DNA of 44,912 bases, taken from Pseudomonadota bacterium (GTDB lineage Bacteria > Pseudomonadota > Gammaproteobacteria > Burkholderiales > JAKAFK01). The DNA is taken from positions 1 to 44,912 of the forward strand of contig JAJYKK010000018.1 of assembly GCA_021788645.1 (NCBI GenBank). Direction: 5' to 3'. Shown here one piece after another: positions 12,318 through 21,635 of the stretch (positions are counted from its first letter, which is position 1; the number at the start of each line of letters is the position of its first letter). The notes under the pieces are model-generated. The model was not told the DNA's origin. It did no database searches and worked only from the letters and a program-made list of their open reading frames with translations. A program made the translations under genes and the position numbers.

Positions 12318-13556
12318 TCAAACGGCCGAACCCATCTTGAAGATAGGCAGGTACATGGCGATCACGAGACCGCCGATGAGCGTGCCCAGGACCACCATGA
12401 TGATGGGCTCCATCAGGCTGCTCAAGCCTTCCACCGCATCGTCGACATCCGCTTCCAGGAAGTCCGCAACCTTGCTGAGCATGGCGTCCAGCGAGCCCGA
12501 TTCCTCGCCGATGGCCGCCATCTGCAACACCATGTTGGGGAACAGGTTGCTGTCCTGCATGGCGACCGTCAGGCTCGTGCCCGTGCTCACCTGCGACTGT
12601 ATCTTCTTGGTCGCTTCCAGGAAGATAATGTTCCCGGCCGCGCCCCCGACCGAATCCAGGGCCTCGACGAGCGGCACGCCGGCGGCGAACATGGTGGACA
12701 GGGTGCGTGTCCAGCGCGCGATCGTCGCCTTCTCGATCACCGGGCCGAAGATGGGGATCTGCAGGAAAAGCCGGTCCATGACCCGCTGCATGGGCTTCGA
12801 GCGCTTCCAGGCATAGAAGAAGCCCCATAGGCCGCCGCCCAGGGCGGCGAAGATGAGCCACCAGTAATGGACGAAGAAATCGGAGATGGCGATGACCACC
12901 AAGGTCGGCGCGGGCAGATTGGCGCCGAAGCTCGAGAACAGGTTCTTGAACGCGGGAATGACGAAAAGCATGATGATCGTCGTGATGACGAAGGCCACGA
13001 CGATCACGGAGATCGGATAGATCATCGCCGACTTGATCTTGCCCTTGATGGCGAGGATCTTCTCCTTATAGGTGGCGAGCCGCTCGAGCACCGTGTCCAG
13101 GATCCCCGCCTGTTCGCCGGCATGGATGAGATTGCAAAACAGGGTGTCGAAGTACACGGGATACTTGGAAAACGCTTGCGCCATGCTGGAGCCGGATTCG
13201 ATGTCCGACTTGATCGAGCCCAGCAGGCGCTGGACCGCCGGATTGGCATGGCCCTTGGCCACGATGTCGAAGGCCTGGAGCAGGGGGACGCCGGCCTTCA
13301 TCATGGTCGCCAGTTGGCGGGTGAACAAGGAAATGTCGGCCTCCTTGATCCTCTTGCCCTTGCCGAAGGCGCTTTGCCTCTTGACCTTGAGTACCTTGAT
13401 GCCCTGCCGCCGCAAGGTGGCGTTGACCAGCGCATCGCCGCTGGCGAGCATCTCCCCGCTGACCTTCTTGCCTTTCTTGTCGAGCCCTTCCCAGTGGAAG
13501 GGGATCTCTTTGCGCACCGCCTTGGGAGCGGCCTTTGCCAGTTTCGCGACTGCCAT
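12318..13556 (-). CDS. pilC: type IV pilus inner-membrane platform protein PilC
   Basis: PilC is the polytopic platform on which the PilB ATPase acts during pilus assembly. The 412-residue protein has two GspF-type repeats (LFTRQLATMMKAGVPLLQAF near 76 and WTRTLSTMFAAGVPLVEALD near 280), the glycine/glutamate motif GEQAGILDTVLERLA and its copy GEESGSLDAMLSKVA, and three hydrophobic helices. The start at 13556 gives the family N-terminus and has AAGGA seven bases upstream. It follows pilB by 11 bases. No pilin gene occurs in the window, so pilA must lie elsewhere. Confidence 0.95.
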   Translation of the reverse strand: MAVAKLAKAAPKAVRKEIPFHWEGLDKKGKKVSGEMLASGDALVNATLRRQGIKVLKVKRQSAFGKGKRIKEADISLFTRQLATMMKAGVPLLQAFDIVAKGHANPAVQRLLGSIKSDIESGSSMAQAFSKYPVYFDTLFCNLIHAGEQAGILDTVLERLATYKEKILAIKGKIKSAMIYPISVIVVAFVITTIIMLFVIPAFKNLFSSFGANLPAPTLVVIAISDFFVHYWWLIFAALGGGLWGFFYAWKRSKPMQRVMDRLFLQIPIFGPVIEKATIARWTRTLSTMFAAGVPLVEALDSVGGAAGNIIFLEATKKIQSQVSTGTSLTVAMQDSNLFPNMVLQMAAIGEESGSLDAMLSKVADFLEADVDDAVEGLSSLMEPIIMVVLGTLIGGLVIAMYLPIFKMGSAV

Positions 13557-13567
13557 GTGTTCAGTCC

Positions 13568-15274
13568 TTATTCGTTGGTGACCGCTTCCACTTCCTCCAG
13601 GGAGGTGACGCCCGCCATGACCTTCAGCAACCCCGACTGGCGCAGGTCGCGGACGCCCTCGCGGCGCGCCTGGTCGGCGATGTCGAGGGCGGTGCCGTTC
13701 TTCATGATGATGCGGGTCATCTCCTCGGAAATGGGCATCACCTGATAGATGCCCACCCGTCCCTTGTATCCGGTGCCGGCGCACAGGTCGCAGCCGACAT
13801 GGCCGTAGACGGGCCACGAGCCCTCCAGCTGCTCTTCGGAGAAGCCGGCACGCAGCAAGGCCTCGCGCGGGACGTCGAGGGGCTGCTTGCAGCTGCACAG
13901 GCGGCGCGCGAGGCGCTGGGCCGTGATCAGCGAGACCGATGAGGCGATATTGAAGGGCGCCACGCCCATGTTCATCAGGCGCGTGAGGGTCGTGGGCGCA
14001 TCGTTGGTGTGCAGCGTCGACAGGACCATATGGCCCGTCTGCGCCGCCTTGATCGCGATGTCGGCGGTTTCCAGGTCGCGGATCTCGCCCACCATGATGA
14101 CGTCGGGATCCTGGCGCAGAAACGCGCGCAAGGCGGAAGCGAAGGTCAAGCCGGCCTTCTCGTTGACGTTGACCTGATTGATGCCCGCCAGGTTGATTTC
14201 GGCCGGATCCTCGGCCGTCGAGATGTTGACCCCCGGTTCATTGAGGAGGTTGAGGCAGGTATAGAGGGAGACGGTCTTGCCGCTGCCGGTCGGTCCGGTC
14301 ACCAGGACCATGCCGTAAGGACGGCGCACGGCCGAAAGCAGGGATTCCTTCTGGTCGGCGTCGTAGCCCAGGGCTTCGATCCCCAGCTGCGCGCTGGAGG
14401 GGTCGAGAATCCGCATGACGATCTTTTCGCCGTGCAGGGTCGGCAGCGTGCTCACGCGAAAGTCGATGGCCCGGTTCTTGGAGAGCACGAGCTTCATCCG
14501 CCCGTCTTGCGGCACCCGCTTCTCCGAGATATCCATCTTGGAGATGACCTTGATGCGGGAGGCGATCTTCTCCTTGATCGCGAGAGGCGGCTGTGCGATT
14601 TCGTAGAGCACGCCGTCGCGCCGGTAGCGGATGCGATAGAACTTCTCGTAGGGCTCGAAGTGGATGTCCGAGACATTCTGGTTGATCCCGTCGAGCATGA
14701 TCTTCTGCAGATACTTGACGACCGGGGCATCGTCGACCTCGGCCGCGACGGCCGTATCGGCGGTGGGCGCCTCGTCGCCCGTGAGCTCGAGATCGATGTC
14801 CTCCTGCACGAAATTCTTCAGGGTGGTGTCGGAGGCTTCGACGATGCGCCCGATGAGCCGCGTCAGCTTGTCTTCTTCCACCACGATGGGCTCGATCGTC
14901 AAGCTGGTCTGGAACTTGATCTCGTCGAGTGCCTGCAGGTTGGTGGGATCCGACACGGCGAGGAATATCTTGTGGGCCCTGCGGTGCAGGGCCACTGCAT
15001 GCGCCTTCTGGACAAGTCCGGCCTCGAGCGCATCCCCCGGCAGGTAGACGGGATCGACCGCATCGAGGTCGAGCAGGGGGAAGCCAAAGGTCTGGGAGGC
15101 GAACTCCGCCACTTCGAGCGCCTGCATTTTCTTGGTCTGCAGCAGCTGGGCAACGAAGCTGACGCCGGTCGCGGTGGCTTGCTTTTGGATGTCTTCGGCA
15201 TCGACATCCAGCAAGCGCCCGTGCTGCACCAGTGCGTAGGCAAGACCCGTGATGCTGCTTGGAATGGCGGCCAT
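13568..15274 (-). CDS. pilB: type IV pilus extension ATPase PilB
   Basis: PilB is the cytoplasmic hexameric ATPase that powers pilus extension. The 568-residue protein has an N-terminal GspE N1 domain (about 30–150), the NVSDIHFEPYE segment at 200, Walker A GPTGSGKT (327–334), the Asp/Walker B region DPDVIMVGEIRDLETADIA, and a four-cysteine zinc site split between LCSCKQP and CDLCAGTGYKGR. It is the first gene of a pilB–pilC–pilD–coaE run. The 171 bases upstream of the start separate it from the CBS-domain gene and should hold the promoter. Confidence 0.95.
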   Translation of the reverse strand: MAAIPSSITGLAYALVQHGRLLDVDAEDIQKQATATGVSFVAQLLQTKKMQALEVAEFASQTFGFPLLDLDAVDPVYLPGDALEAGLVQKAHAVALHRRAHKIFLAVSDPTNLQALDEIKFQTSLTIEPIVVEEDKLTRLIGRIVEASDTTLKNFVQEDIDLELTGDEAPTADTAVAAEVDDAPVVKYLQKIMLDGINQNVSDIHFEPYEKFYRIRYRRDGVLYEIAQPPLAIKEKIASRIKVISKMDISEKRVPQDGRMKLVLSKNRAIDFRVSTLPTLHGEKIVMRILDPSSAQLGIEALGYDADQKESLLSAVRRPYGMVLVTGPTGSGKTVSLYTCLNLLNEPGVNISTAEDPAEINLAGINQVNVNEKAGLTFASALRAFLRQDPDVIMVGEIRDLETADIAIKAAQTGHMVLSTLHTNDAPTTLTRLMNMGVAPFNIASSVSLITAQRLARRLCSCKQPLDVPREALLRAGFSEEQLEGSWPVYGHVGCDLCAGTGYKGRVGIYQVMPISEEMTRIIMKNGTALDIADQARREGVRDLRQSGLLKVMAGVTSLEEVEAVTNE

Positions 15275-15445
15275 CTATTTTCCGCAGTGCGTGGGAATTA
15301 TAGGCAGATTATGCCTATGTCAAACTTCGTTTGTAAAGCTGCCGGCCGTGCCGGGCATGGGTTTCGACGGGCACTGGCGACCCTTGGCCGGCGCCGCAGA
15401 TCCGGCGCGCTGCATGACCCAATAACGGCCGGCGGGGCAGCGCCT

Positions 15446-16744
15446 TTAGCCGTCTGCCCGGGGGCCGTCATTTTCCGCCTCGGTGGCGGGAAAGATGCGG
15501 GCCATCTTGATGACCCGGTCATGGGTTTGCACGATTTCGATCGGATGGCCGGCGATCTTCACGCTGATGCCGCCTTCGGGGATGTCTTGCAGATGCTCGA
15601 GCAGCAGGCCGTTGAGGGTTTTCGGCCCGTTCAACGGGAAGTGGAGCTTCAGCTTGCGATTGAGGGTGCGCAGGGCGGCGCCCGCGTCGACCAGGAAGCT
15701 GCCGTCTTCGAGCCTTTGATAGGTGCCGGACTGCTGGGGCCCGTGGGTCGTGAATTCGCCCACGATCTCCTCGAGGATGTCCTCCAGTGTGACAAGGCCC
15801 ATGAGTTCTCCATATTCGTCCACGACGAGTCCCAGGCGCCGGTGGTTTTCCTGAAAATGTTGCAGCTGCAGGAGCAGCGGCGTGCCGCCGGGGATGAAGT
15901 AAGGTTCCTGCAGCGTCTCCCGCAGCGTGTCCAGGTCCAGGGGCCCGGCGTGGATCCAGTGCATGACGCGGCGGATATGGATGATGCCGATCACCTCATT
16001 GAGTTCGCCCCTGAACGCGGGCAATCGCGTGTGGTGGCTGGTCGCGAGTTGCTCGATGAGGACCTCCACCGGCGCCTCGATGTCCAGGGCTTCGATTTGG
16101 CTGCGGGGCGTCATGACATCGTCGACAGTGATCGACTGGAGCTCGAACAGGTTGAGGAACATGCTCTGGTGTTGGGCCGGAATATACCTGCCGGCCTCCA
16201 GGACTGCCGTGCGCAGTTCTTCCGGGCGCAAGGCCTGGTTGGACTCGCCGGCCGGGGGGGTGAGGCGGAGGAGCCAAAGGATCGCCCGCACGAACAGGTT
16301 GACGAACCAGACGACCGGATAGGCGAGGCGCAGCAGGGGCGCAAGCACATAGGCCACCTTGAGGGCGATCGCTTCGGCATAGGCCGCCCCCAGGATCTTG
16401 GGCGTGACTTCGCTGAAGACGAGGATCGCGAAGGTGACGGCCAGCGTGGCGAGGGTCAAGGCCAGCCCGCCGTTGCCGAACTCGCGCAGGGTGATCACGG
16501 TGACGAGCGCCGCGGCGGCGGCATTGATGAGGTTGTTGCCGAGCAGGATGACGCCCAGCAGCTTGTCGGTGTGCGCGAGCAGCCCCGAGGTCAGCCTGGC
16601 GCCGCGATGGCCTTCGCGGGCCAGATGCTTGAGCCGATAGCGGTTGAGCGCCATCATGCTGGTCTCGGAGGTGGAAAAGAACGCGGAAAGGAGAAGCAGG
16701 ACCACGAGCGCGCCGAGCAACACGCCTATCGGGATGTCATTCAA
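15446..16744 (-). CDS. CNNM/HlyC-CorC family membrane protein (CorB/YfjD-like)
   Basis: A 432-residue protein with an N-terminal DUF21/CNNM membrane domain of about four helices (1–190, starting LLGALVVLLLLSAFFSTSET), a pair of CBS domains (about 205–330, with VDDVMTPRSQIEALD and GLVVDEYGELMGLVTLEDILEEIVGE), and a CorC_HlyC domain (345–425). Members are linked to magnesium or cobalt transport and adenine-nucleotide binding. It lies between ypjD and pilB on the same strand; E. coli yfjD is also next to ypjD and ffh, which supports the assignment. Transport substrate is inferred from the family. Confidence 0.9.
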   Translation of the reverse strand: MNDIPIGVLLGALVVLLLLSAFFSTSETSMMALNRYRLKHLAREGHRGARLTSGLLAHTDKLLGVILLGNNLINAAAAALVTVITLREFGNGGLALTLATLAVTFAILVFSEVTPKILGAAYAEAIALKVAYVLAPLLRLAYPVVWFVNLFVRAILWLLRLTPPAGESNQALRPEELRTAVLEAGRYIPAQHQSMFLNLFELQSITVDDVMTPRSQIEALDIEAPVEVLIEQLATSHHTRLPAFRGELNEVIGIIHIRRVMHWIHAGPLDLDTLRETLQEPYFIPGGTPLLLQLQHFQENHRRLGLVVDEYGELMGLVTLEDILEEIVGEFTTHGPQQSGTYQRLEDGSFLVDAGAALRTLNRKLKLHFPLNGPKTLNGLLLEHLQDIPEGGISVKIAGHPIEIVQTHDRVIKMARIFPATEAENDGPRADG

Positions 16745-16822
16745 CGATGAACCTCTAAATCAACGGGATGCGATGAGTCTCGACAACCGGGAGCGGTTTG
16801 TCAAGGGATGGCCGCACCGCGC

Positions 16823-17641
16823 TCAGTGGCGGTGCAGGATGACTTCGAGGACGAACTTGCTCCCGAGATAGGCGAGCGCGAGCATGCTGAAGCCGGAGAG
16901 CGTCCAGCGGATGGCTGTGCGTCCCCGCCAGCCGTAGATCGCGCGTCCGGCGAGCAGGGCCGCGAAGATGCCCCAGGAGAGCAGTGCGAAGACGATCTTG
17001 TGATTGAATTCGAGCGGCTTTCCGAACATCTGCTCGGAGAAGAATACCCCGCTCACGACGGTCGCCGTGAGCAGGAGAAAACCCAGCCAGATGAGGCGGA
17101 ACAACAGATTCTCGAGGGTCAGCAGGGGCAGCTTCTGCAGCATGAGCGGCATGGCGCCGCGATGCAGCCGTCTTTCGATAAAGGCCATCAGCAGGGCATG
17201 GGCGGCGGCGATGGTGAACAGTCCGTAGGCCAGGACCGAAATGAACAGGTGAATGCGGAACGCGGGCAAGGCCGCATAGGCCAGGTCGTCGGATTCCGGG
17301 AAGATCGCGGGCAGCAGCACGCAGACGGCGGCGACGGGCAGCATGAGCGCCTGCAGGCCTTCCACTTCGTAGACGAAGCTGCCGAGCCAGTAAATGACGA
17401 TGGTGGCGAAGGCCATCATCGAGACGGCGTTGCCGAGTCCCAGATTGAGCTCCGCTCCGATATCCATGGAGTGGTACAGCGCGAGCGCATGGAGCGCCAA
17501 GGGAACGACAATGGCCACCTGCTCCCAGGTGGGGCGCAGCAAAGGGCAGCGGCGAGGGTTCAAGGTGAAGCGCGTGCGCGCAAAATGGAATCCCAGTGCC
17601 GCATAGAGCACGCTGGCGATAAGCGAGATGGTCAATTGCAT
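16823..17641 (-). CDS. ypjD: CcsA/YpjD-like inner-membrane protein
   Basis: A 272-residue protein with about eight hydrophobic helices, matching the cytochrome c assembly (CcsA/CcmC-like) fold of YpjD. Conserved family stretches include ALPAFRIHLFISVLAYGLFTIAAAHALLMAF and SGVFFSEQMFGKPLEFNHKIVFALLSWGIF. It is divergent from ffh, as in E. coli and most proteobacteria. A direct role in haem delivery is not proven for this branch. The start is the ATG at 17641, only 25 bases from the possible ffh −10. Confidence 0.88.
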   Translation of the reverse strand: MQLTISLIASVLYAALGFHFARTRFTLNPRRCPLLRPTWEQVAIVVPLALHALALYHSMDIGAELNLGLGNAVSMMAFATIVIYWLGSFVYEVEGLQALMLPVAAVCVLLPAIFPESDDLAYAALPAFRIHLFISVLAYGLFTIAAAHALLMAFIERRLHRGAMPLMLQKLPLLTLENLLFRLIWLGFLLLTATVVSGVFFSEQMFGKPLEFNHKIVFALLSWGIFAALLAGRAIYGWRGRTAIRWTLSGFSMLALAYLGSKFVLEVILHRH

Positions 17642-17666
17642 TATGGTAATCGGCGGAAAAATTTAG

Positions 17667-17713
17667 TATAACTCTAGACCCGTTGGCCGCAAAGCTGTTC
17701 CGGCCAACGGGTC
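17667..17713 (+). promoter_or_regulatory. ffh −10 and 13-bp leader hairpin
   Basis: TATAAC at 17667–17672 is a good −10 element, though no convincing −35 is seen. Seventeen bases from its start, GACCCGTTGGCCG (17677–17689) pairs perfectly with CGGCCAACGGGTC (17701–17713) across an 11-base loop. If the −10 is used, the transcript would start within the left arm, so the hairpin would lie at or near the extreme 5' end of ffh mRNA. No T-run follows, so it is not a terminator. The hairpin is seen directly; a role in mRNA stability or regulation is inferred. Confidence 0.55.
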
Positions 17714-17737
17714 TCCTTCCATACGAGCGAAATCATC

Positions 17738-19087
17738 ATGTTCGACACCCTGACGAGCCGCCTGAGCGGCGTCATAAAGAGCCTGCGCGGTCAGGCGCGC
17801 CTGACCGAGGCGAACATCGCCGATGCCCTGCGCGAAGTGCGCGTCGCGCTACTCGAAGCCGATGTCGCGCTTCCGGTGGTCAAGGCATTCATTGCCAGCG
17901 TGAAGGAGCGCGCTACGGGCCAGGAGGTGGCGGCCAGCCTCACGCCGGGCCAGGCCCTGGTGGGGCTCGTGTACGAGGAACTGGTGCGCCTCATGGGCGA
18001 ACATAACGCCGCCTTGAACCTGAACACCGCGCCGCCCGCCGTGATCCTCATGGCGGGCCTGCAGGGCTCCGGCAAGACGACGACCTCGGGCAAGCTGGCG
18101 AAGTGGCTTCATGAAAATGGGAAGAAGAAGGTCTGTCTGGTCAGTTGCGATGTCTATCGGCCGGCGGCCATCGAGCAGCTCAAGGTGCTGTCGGCGCAGG
18201 TCGATGCCGACTTCGTTCCCGTCGCGCCCGGCGAGCAGCCGGTCGCCATCGCGCGGCGCGCGCTCGACTACGCGCGCAAGCAGCTCGCGGACGTCCTGAT
18301 CGTCGATACCGCCGGGCGCCTGGGAATCGATGAGGCGATGATGGCGGAGATCAAGGCGCTCCATGTGGCCCTGGATCCCGTCGAGACGCTCTTCGTGGTG
18401 GACGCCATGCAAGGTCAGGACGCCGTGAACACCGCCAAGGCCTTCCATGATGTTCTGCCGCTGACCGGCGTCGTGCTCACCAAGCTGGACGGCGATTCGC
18501 GCGGCGGCGCCGCGCTGTCGGTGCGCTTTGTCACCGGCAAGCCGGTCAAGTTCGTGGGCGTCGGTGAGAAGCTGACGGGGCTCGAGCCCTTCCACCCGGA
18601 GCGGATGGCCTCGCGCATCCTCGGCATGGGCGACGTCCTGTCCTTGATCGAAGAGGCGACCCGCGGCGTCGACAAGGAAGAGGCCCTCAAGCTTACCAAG
18701 AAGCTCAAGTCGGGCAAGGACTTCGACCTGGACGATTTCAAGATGCAGTTTATCCAGGTGAAGAAGATGGGCGGCGTCGGCGCGCTGCTGGACAAGCTGC
18801 CCGGCCAGTTGGGGCAGATGGCCGGCAATGCCCAGGTGGATGACAAGCTCATCACCCGGCTCGAGGGCATCATCAATTCCATGACCCCGGGCGAGCGGCG
18901 CAACCCCGTGATCATCAAGGCCTCCCGCAAGCGCCGCATCGCGCAGGGCGCGGGGGTGAGCGTCCAGGAGGTCAACCGGCTGCTCGCCCAGTTCGAGCAG
19001 GCGCAGAAGATGATGAAGACGCTCGCCAAGGGGGGCATGGGAAAGATGATGCGATCCATGCGCGGCATGTTTCCGGGCCTGCGCTGA
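17738..19087 (+). CDS. ffh: signal recognition particle GTPase Ffh
   Basis: Ffh, with 4.5S RNA, binds signal sequences of nascent membrane proteins and brings ribosomes to FtsY. The 449-residue protein has the N domain (MFDTLTSRLSGVIKSLRG), G1 GLQGSGKT (107–114), DTAGRLGIDEAMM, the TKLDGDSRGG motif, and a methionine-rich M domain ending KGGMGKMMRSMRGMFPGL. It is full length. It lies divergent from ypjD and upstream of the rpsP operon, which has its own promoter. Confidence 0.97.
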   Translation: MFDTLTSRLSGVIKSLRGQARLTEANIADALREVRVALLEADVALPVVKAFIASVKERATGQEVAASLTPGQALVGLVYEELVRLMGEHNAALNLNTAPPAVILMAGLQGSGKTTTSGKLAKWLHENGKKKVCLVSCDVYRPAAIEQLKVLSAQVDADFVPVAPGEQPVAIARRALDYARKQLADVLIVDTAGRLGIDEAMMAEIKALHVALDPVETLFVVDAMQGQDAVNTAKAFHDVLPLTGVVLTKLDGDSRGGAALSVRFVTGKPVKFVGVGEKLTGLEPFHPERMASRILGMGDVLSLIEEATRGVDKEEALKLTKKLKSGKDFDLDDFKMQFIQVKKMGGVGALLDKLPGQLGQMAGNAQVDDKLITRLEGIINSMTPGERRNPVIIKASRKRRIAQGAGVSVQEVNRLLAQFEQAQKMMKTLAKGGMGKMMRSMRGMFPGLR

Positions 19088-19113
19088 GCAGCGCCGCGTT
19101 GCGCAAAAAGGAC

Positions 19114-19143
19114 TTGCCAGCGGGTGGCCGGGTGGCGTAGAAT
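19114..19143 (+). promoter_or_regulatory. sigma-70 promoter of the rpsP operon
   Basis: TTGCCA (19114–19119) and TAGAAT (19138–19143) are separated by 18 bases, 40 bases before the rpsP start. This is a good housekeeping promoter and explains separate expression of rpsP–rimM–trmD–rplS from ffh. Confidence 0.7.
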
Positions 19144-19182
19144 TCTCGTCTTTTTCCAGCATTCGTGGGTGAGAGTGAAGCC

Positions 19183-19437
19183 ATGGTTGTGATTCGACTT
19201 GCGCGCGGCGGCGCCAGAAACCGTCCGTTCTACAACGTGGTGGTCGCCGACTCGCGCAACCGTCGCGATGGGCGTTTCATCGAGCGCCTCGGGTTCTACA
19301 ACCCGGTCGCGCCGGAGGGGCAGGATGCGCTTCGCATCAACCTCGATCGCGTGACGCATTGGCAGGGCGTGGGCGCGCAGGTCAGCGATGCGGTTGCCAA
19401 GCTCGTCAAGCGCGCGGGGGCGAAAGCGGCTGGCTGA
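19183..19437 (+). CDS. rpsP: ribosomal protein bS16
   Basis: S16 is a small-subunit protein needed for 30S assembly. The 84-residue product begins [20 protein letters not shown] and continues [20 protein letters not shown], both diagnostic. The ATG at 19183 is chosen over an in-frame GTG-type start 18 bases upstream because it gives the universal N-terminus. It is the first gene of the conserved rpsP–rimM–trmD–rplS operon. Confidence 0.97.
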   Translation: MVVIRLARGGARNRPFYNVVVADSRNRRDGRFIERLGFYNPVAPEGQDALRINLDRVTHWQGVGAQVSDAVAKLVKRAGAKAAG

Positions 19438-19930
19438 CGATCTGGTCGTCATGGGGCAGGTGAGCGCCCCGTTCGCGGTCAAGGGCTGGGTCAAGGTCAA
19501 ACCGTACACCGACACGCCCGGGGCGCTGTTGGACTACCCCGTCTGGTGGATCGGCGAGCCCGAGCAGGCCCGGCCGGTCGACGTGGTCCAGGCCCATGTG
19601 CACGGGCCTTCGGTAGTCGCGCTCCTGGAGGGCTGTGCCGACCGGGATGCCGCCGCCCGCCTCACCGGGGCGCTGGTGAGTGTCCGGCGGGAGGATCTGC
19701 CGGCCGCGGCGGCCGACGAGTATTACTGGCGCGACCTGATCGGTTTGGCAGTCGTCAACCGTCAGGGCATTGCGCTGGGGCGTGTCGACAGGTTGCTTGC
19801 GACCGGCGCCAACGACGTTTTGGTCGTCCGCGGGGGCCGCGAGCGCTTGATCCCCTTCGTGGCGGCCATCGTCTCCGAGGTGGACCTGGCGCAGCGCCGG
19901 ATCGTCGTCGATTGGGAGCCGGATTTTTAG
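19388..19930 (+). CDS. rimM: ribosome maturation factor RimM
   Basis: RimM binds S19 and helps mature the 30S head. The protein has the N-terminal barrel ([20 protein letters not shown], followed by [10 protein letters not shown]) and the C-terminal PRC-barrel domain ([13 protein letters not shown], ending [22 protein letters not shown]). The ATG at 19388 overlaps rpsP by 50 bases and gives 180 residues, the usual length, with AGGT upstream. The ATG at 19451 would cut the first beta strand and has no visible ribosome-binding site, so I prefer 19388, but the start is uncertain. Confidence 0.9.
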   Translation: MRLPSSSSARGRKRLADDLVVMGQVSAPFAVKGWVKVKPYTDTPGALLDYPVWWIGEPEQARPVDVVQAHVHGPSVVALLEGCADRDAAARLTGALVSVRREDLPAAAADEYYWRDLIGLAVVNRQGIALGRVDRLLATGANDVLVVRGGRERLIPFVAAIVSEVDLAQRRIVVDWEPDF

Positions 19931-19944
19931 GCGCCGTGAAGGGG

Positions 19945-20718
19945 ATGCGCACCCTGGAGTTTGACGTCGTCACGTTGTTTCCCGAGATGTTCGAGGCGGT
20001 GAGGCGCTATGGCGTCACGCGGCGGGCCGAGGAGCAGGGATATTACCGGCTGACGCTATGGAATCCGCGGGATTTCGCCGACAACAGCTACCGGGCGGTG
20101 GATGATCGCCCTTACGGCGGTGGGCCGGGCATGGTGATGCAAGGGCCTCCGCTGGAGAAGGCGATCGAGGCGGCCAGGGCGCGCCAGGCAGAACATGCCC
20201 TGGCGCCCAAGGTGATCTATCTGTCGCCGCAGGGCAGCGTGCTCGATCACCGCAAGGTGATGGCGTTGGCCGCACAGCCCGGACTGGTGCTGCTGGCCGG
20301 CCGTTACGAGGGCGTCGACGAGCGGCTCTTGCAGCGGGAAGTGGACGAGGAGCTGTCGATCGGCGACTATGTGCTCTCGGGCGGAGAGCTTGCCGCGATG
20401 GTGCTGATCGACGCCGTCGTGCGGCAGCTGCCCGGGGTGCTCAACGACGCCAACTCGGCGCTCGAGGATTCCTTCGTGCAAGGGCTGCTGGACTGTCCGC
20501 ACTATACGCGCCCGGAGGAGTATGCGGGCCTGAGGGTGCCGGCGGTTCTGCTGTCCGGCAATCATGCGGGGATCGCGCGCTGGCGGTTGAAGCAGGCGCT
20601 GGGAAAGACATGGCTCAAGCGCCCCGATCTGCTGGCGGAGCGCGTATTGGACGAGACGGAGCGGGCGTTGCTCGAGGAGTTCCAACGCGAGTTCCGGGGC
20701 GGCGTGACGAAGGATTGA
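19945..20718 (+). CDS. trmD: tRNA (guanine-37-N1)-methyltransferase
   Basis: TrmD methylates G37 of tRNAs reading CNN codons and so prevents +1 frameshifts. The 257-residue SPOUT enzyme has [14 protein letters not shown] at the start, [12 protein letters not shown], and the trefoil-knot AdoMet loops [20 protein letters not shown] and [13 protein letters not shown]. The ATG at 19945 is used. A GTG at 19936 is nearly as plausible, because the AAGGGG before 19945 is too close to be an ideal ribosome-binding site. It follows rimM by only 14 bases. Confidence 0.95.
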   Translation: MRTLEFDVVTLFPEMFEAVRRYGVTRRAEEQGYYRLTLWNPRDFADNSYRAVDDRPYGGGPGMVMQGPPLEKAIEAARARQAEHALAPKVIYLSPQGSVLDHRKVMALAAQPGLVLLAGRYEGVDERLLQREVDEELSIGDYVLSGGELAAMVLIDAVVRQLPGVLNDANSALEDSFVQGLLDCPHYTRPEEYAGLRVPAVLLSGNHAGIARWRLKQALGKTWLKRPDLLAERVLDETERALLEEFQREFRGGVTKD

Positions 20719-20761
20719 GGCGGGCGGCCGGGCAAGGACATGCTTAAGGAGTGTTTACGAA

Positions 20762-21139
20762 ATGGATCTCATCAAACAGCTTGAAGCCGAAGAAATGGCC
20801 CGCTTGGGCAAGACCATTCCCGATTTTGCGACAGGCGATACCGTCGTCGTGCAGGTGAAGGTCAAGGAGGGCGACCGGGAACGGGTCCAGGCCTACGAGG
20901 GCGTCGTGGTGGCCAAGCGCAACCGCGGCCTCAATTCCTCGTTCATCGTGCGCAAGATCTCCTCCGGCGAAGGGGTCGAGCGGACCTTCCAGACCTACTC
21001 GCCCCTGGTGGCCGGCATCGAGGTTCGCCGCCGCGGCGACGTGCGGCGCGCGAAGTTGTACTACCTGCGCAGCCGCTCCGGCAAGTCGGCCCGGATCAAG
21101 GAAAAGCTGACCACCCGGAAAGCGGAGTCGGCCGCCTAA
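20762..21139 (+). CDS. rplS: ribosomal protein bL19
   Basis: L19 lies at the 30S–50S interface. The 125-residue protein begins [12 protein letters not shown] and has the conserved [35 protein letters not shown] and [15 protein letters not shown] segments. AAGGAG occurs at a suitable distance upstream (20747–20752). Last gene of the rpsP operon; ogt begins 34 bases later. Confidence 0.97.
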   Translation: MDLIKQLEAEEMARLGKTIPDFATGDTVVVQVKVKEGDRERVQAYEGVVVAKRNRGLNSSFIVRKISSGEGVERTFQTYSPLVAGIEVRRRGDVRRAKLYYLRSRSGKSARIKEKLTTRKAESAA

Positions 21140-21173
21140 CCCGTACTTCCTTCGCGTCGCCGTGAGCACCGCG

Positions 21174-21635
21174 ATGCCCTATGATGCGATCCTGGCGGCG
21201 CCGTTCGGCGCCCTGGGGATCCGCACGGAAGCGGGTGCCTTGACCGGCATCGACTTCCTGCCGCGCGAGGCGGGCGCCCGTGCCCCGCGCACGGCGGCGG
21301 CCGAGCAGGCCTGCCGGCAGCTCGAGCGGTATTTCGCGGACCCTGCCCATTCCTTCAGCTTGGTGCTGCGCCTTCGCGCAACGCCCTTCCGTACCGCGGT
21401 CTGGGCGCGGCTCCAGGCGATCCCCCGGGGAAACCCGATCTCATACGGAGCCCTGGCCCGTGAGCTGGGCTCGAGCGCCCGTGCCGTCGGCCAAGCCTGT
21501 GGAGACAATCCCATTCCCGTCGTGGTGCCTTGCCATCGAGTCGTCGCGCGCGGCGGCCTTGGGGGATTCATGCACGCGGCGGATGCCGCGCCGCTCGCCA
21601 TCAAGCACTGGCTCCTCGCCCATGAGGGATGCTGA
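21174..21635 (+). CDS. ogt: methylated-DNA–protein-cysteine methyltransferase
   Basis: This suicide DNA-repair enzyme removes methyl groups from O6-methylguanine onto its own cysteine. The 153-residue protein has the active site PVVVPCHRVVARGGLGGF with Cys120, the DNA-binding helix GALARELGSSARAVGQACGDNP, and an N-terminal RNase H-like domain. ATG 21174 is preferred; a GTG at 21162 would add four residues. Its last 14 bases overlap the start of xerD, so the two are probably coupled. The ogt–xerD pairing is common in betaproteobacteria. Confidence 0.93.
   Translation: MPYDAILAAPFGALGIRTEAGALTGIDFLPREAGARAPRTAAAEQACRQLERYFADPAHSFSLVLRLRATPFRTAVWARLQAIPRGNPISYGALARELGSSARAVGQACGDNPIPVVVPCHRVVARGGLGGFMHAADAAPLAIKHWLLAHEGC

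Noticed and set aside
14009-16750. Very long plus-strand frame across pilB and the CBS-protein gene
   Set aside because: It runs antisense over two well-recognised genes and the spacer between them; composition artefact of high GC.
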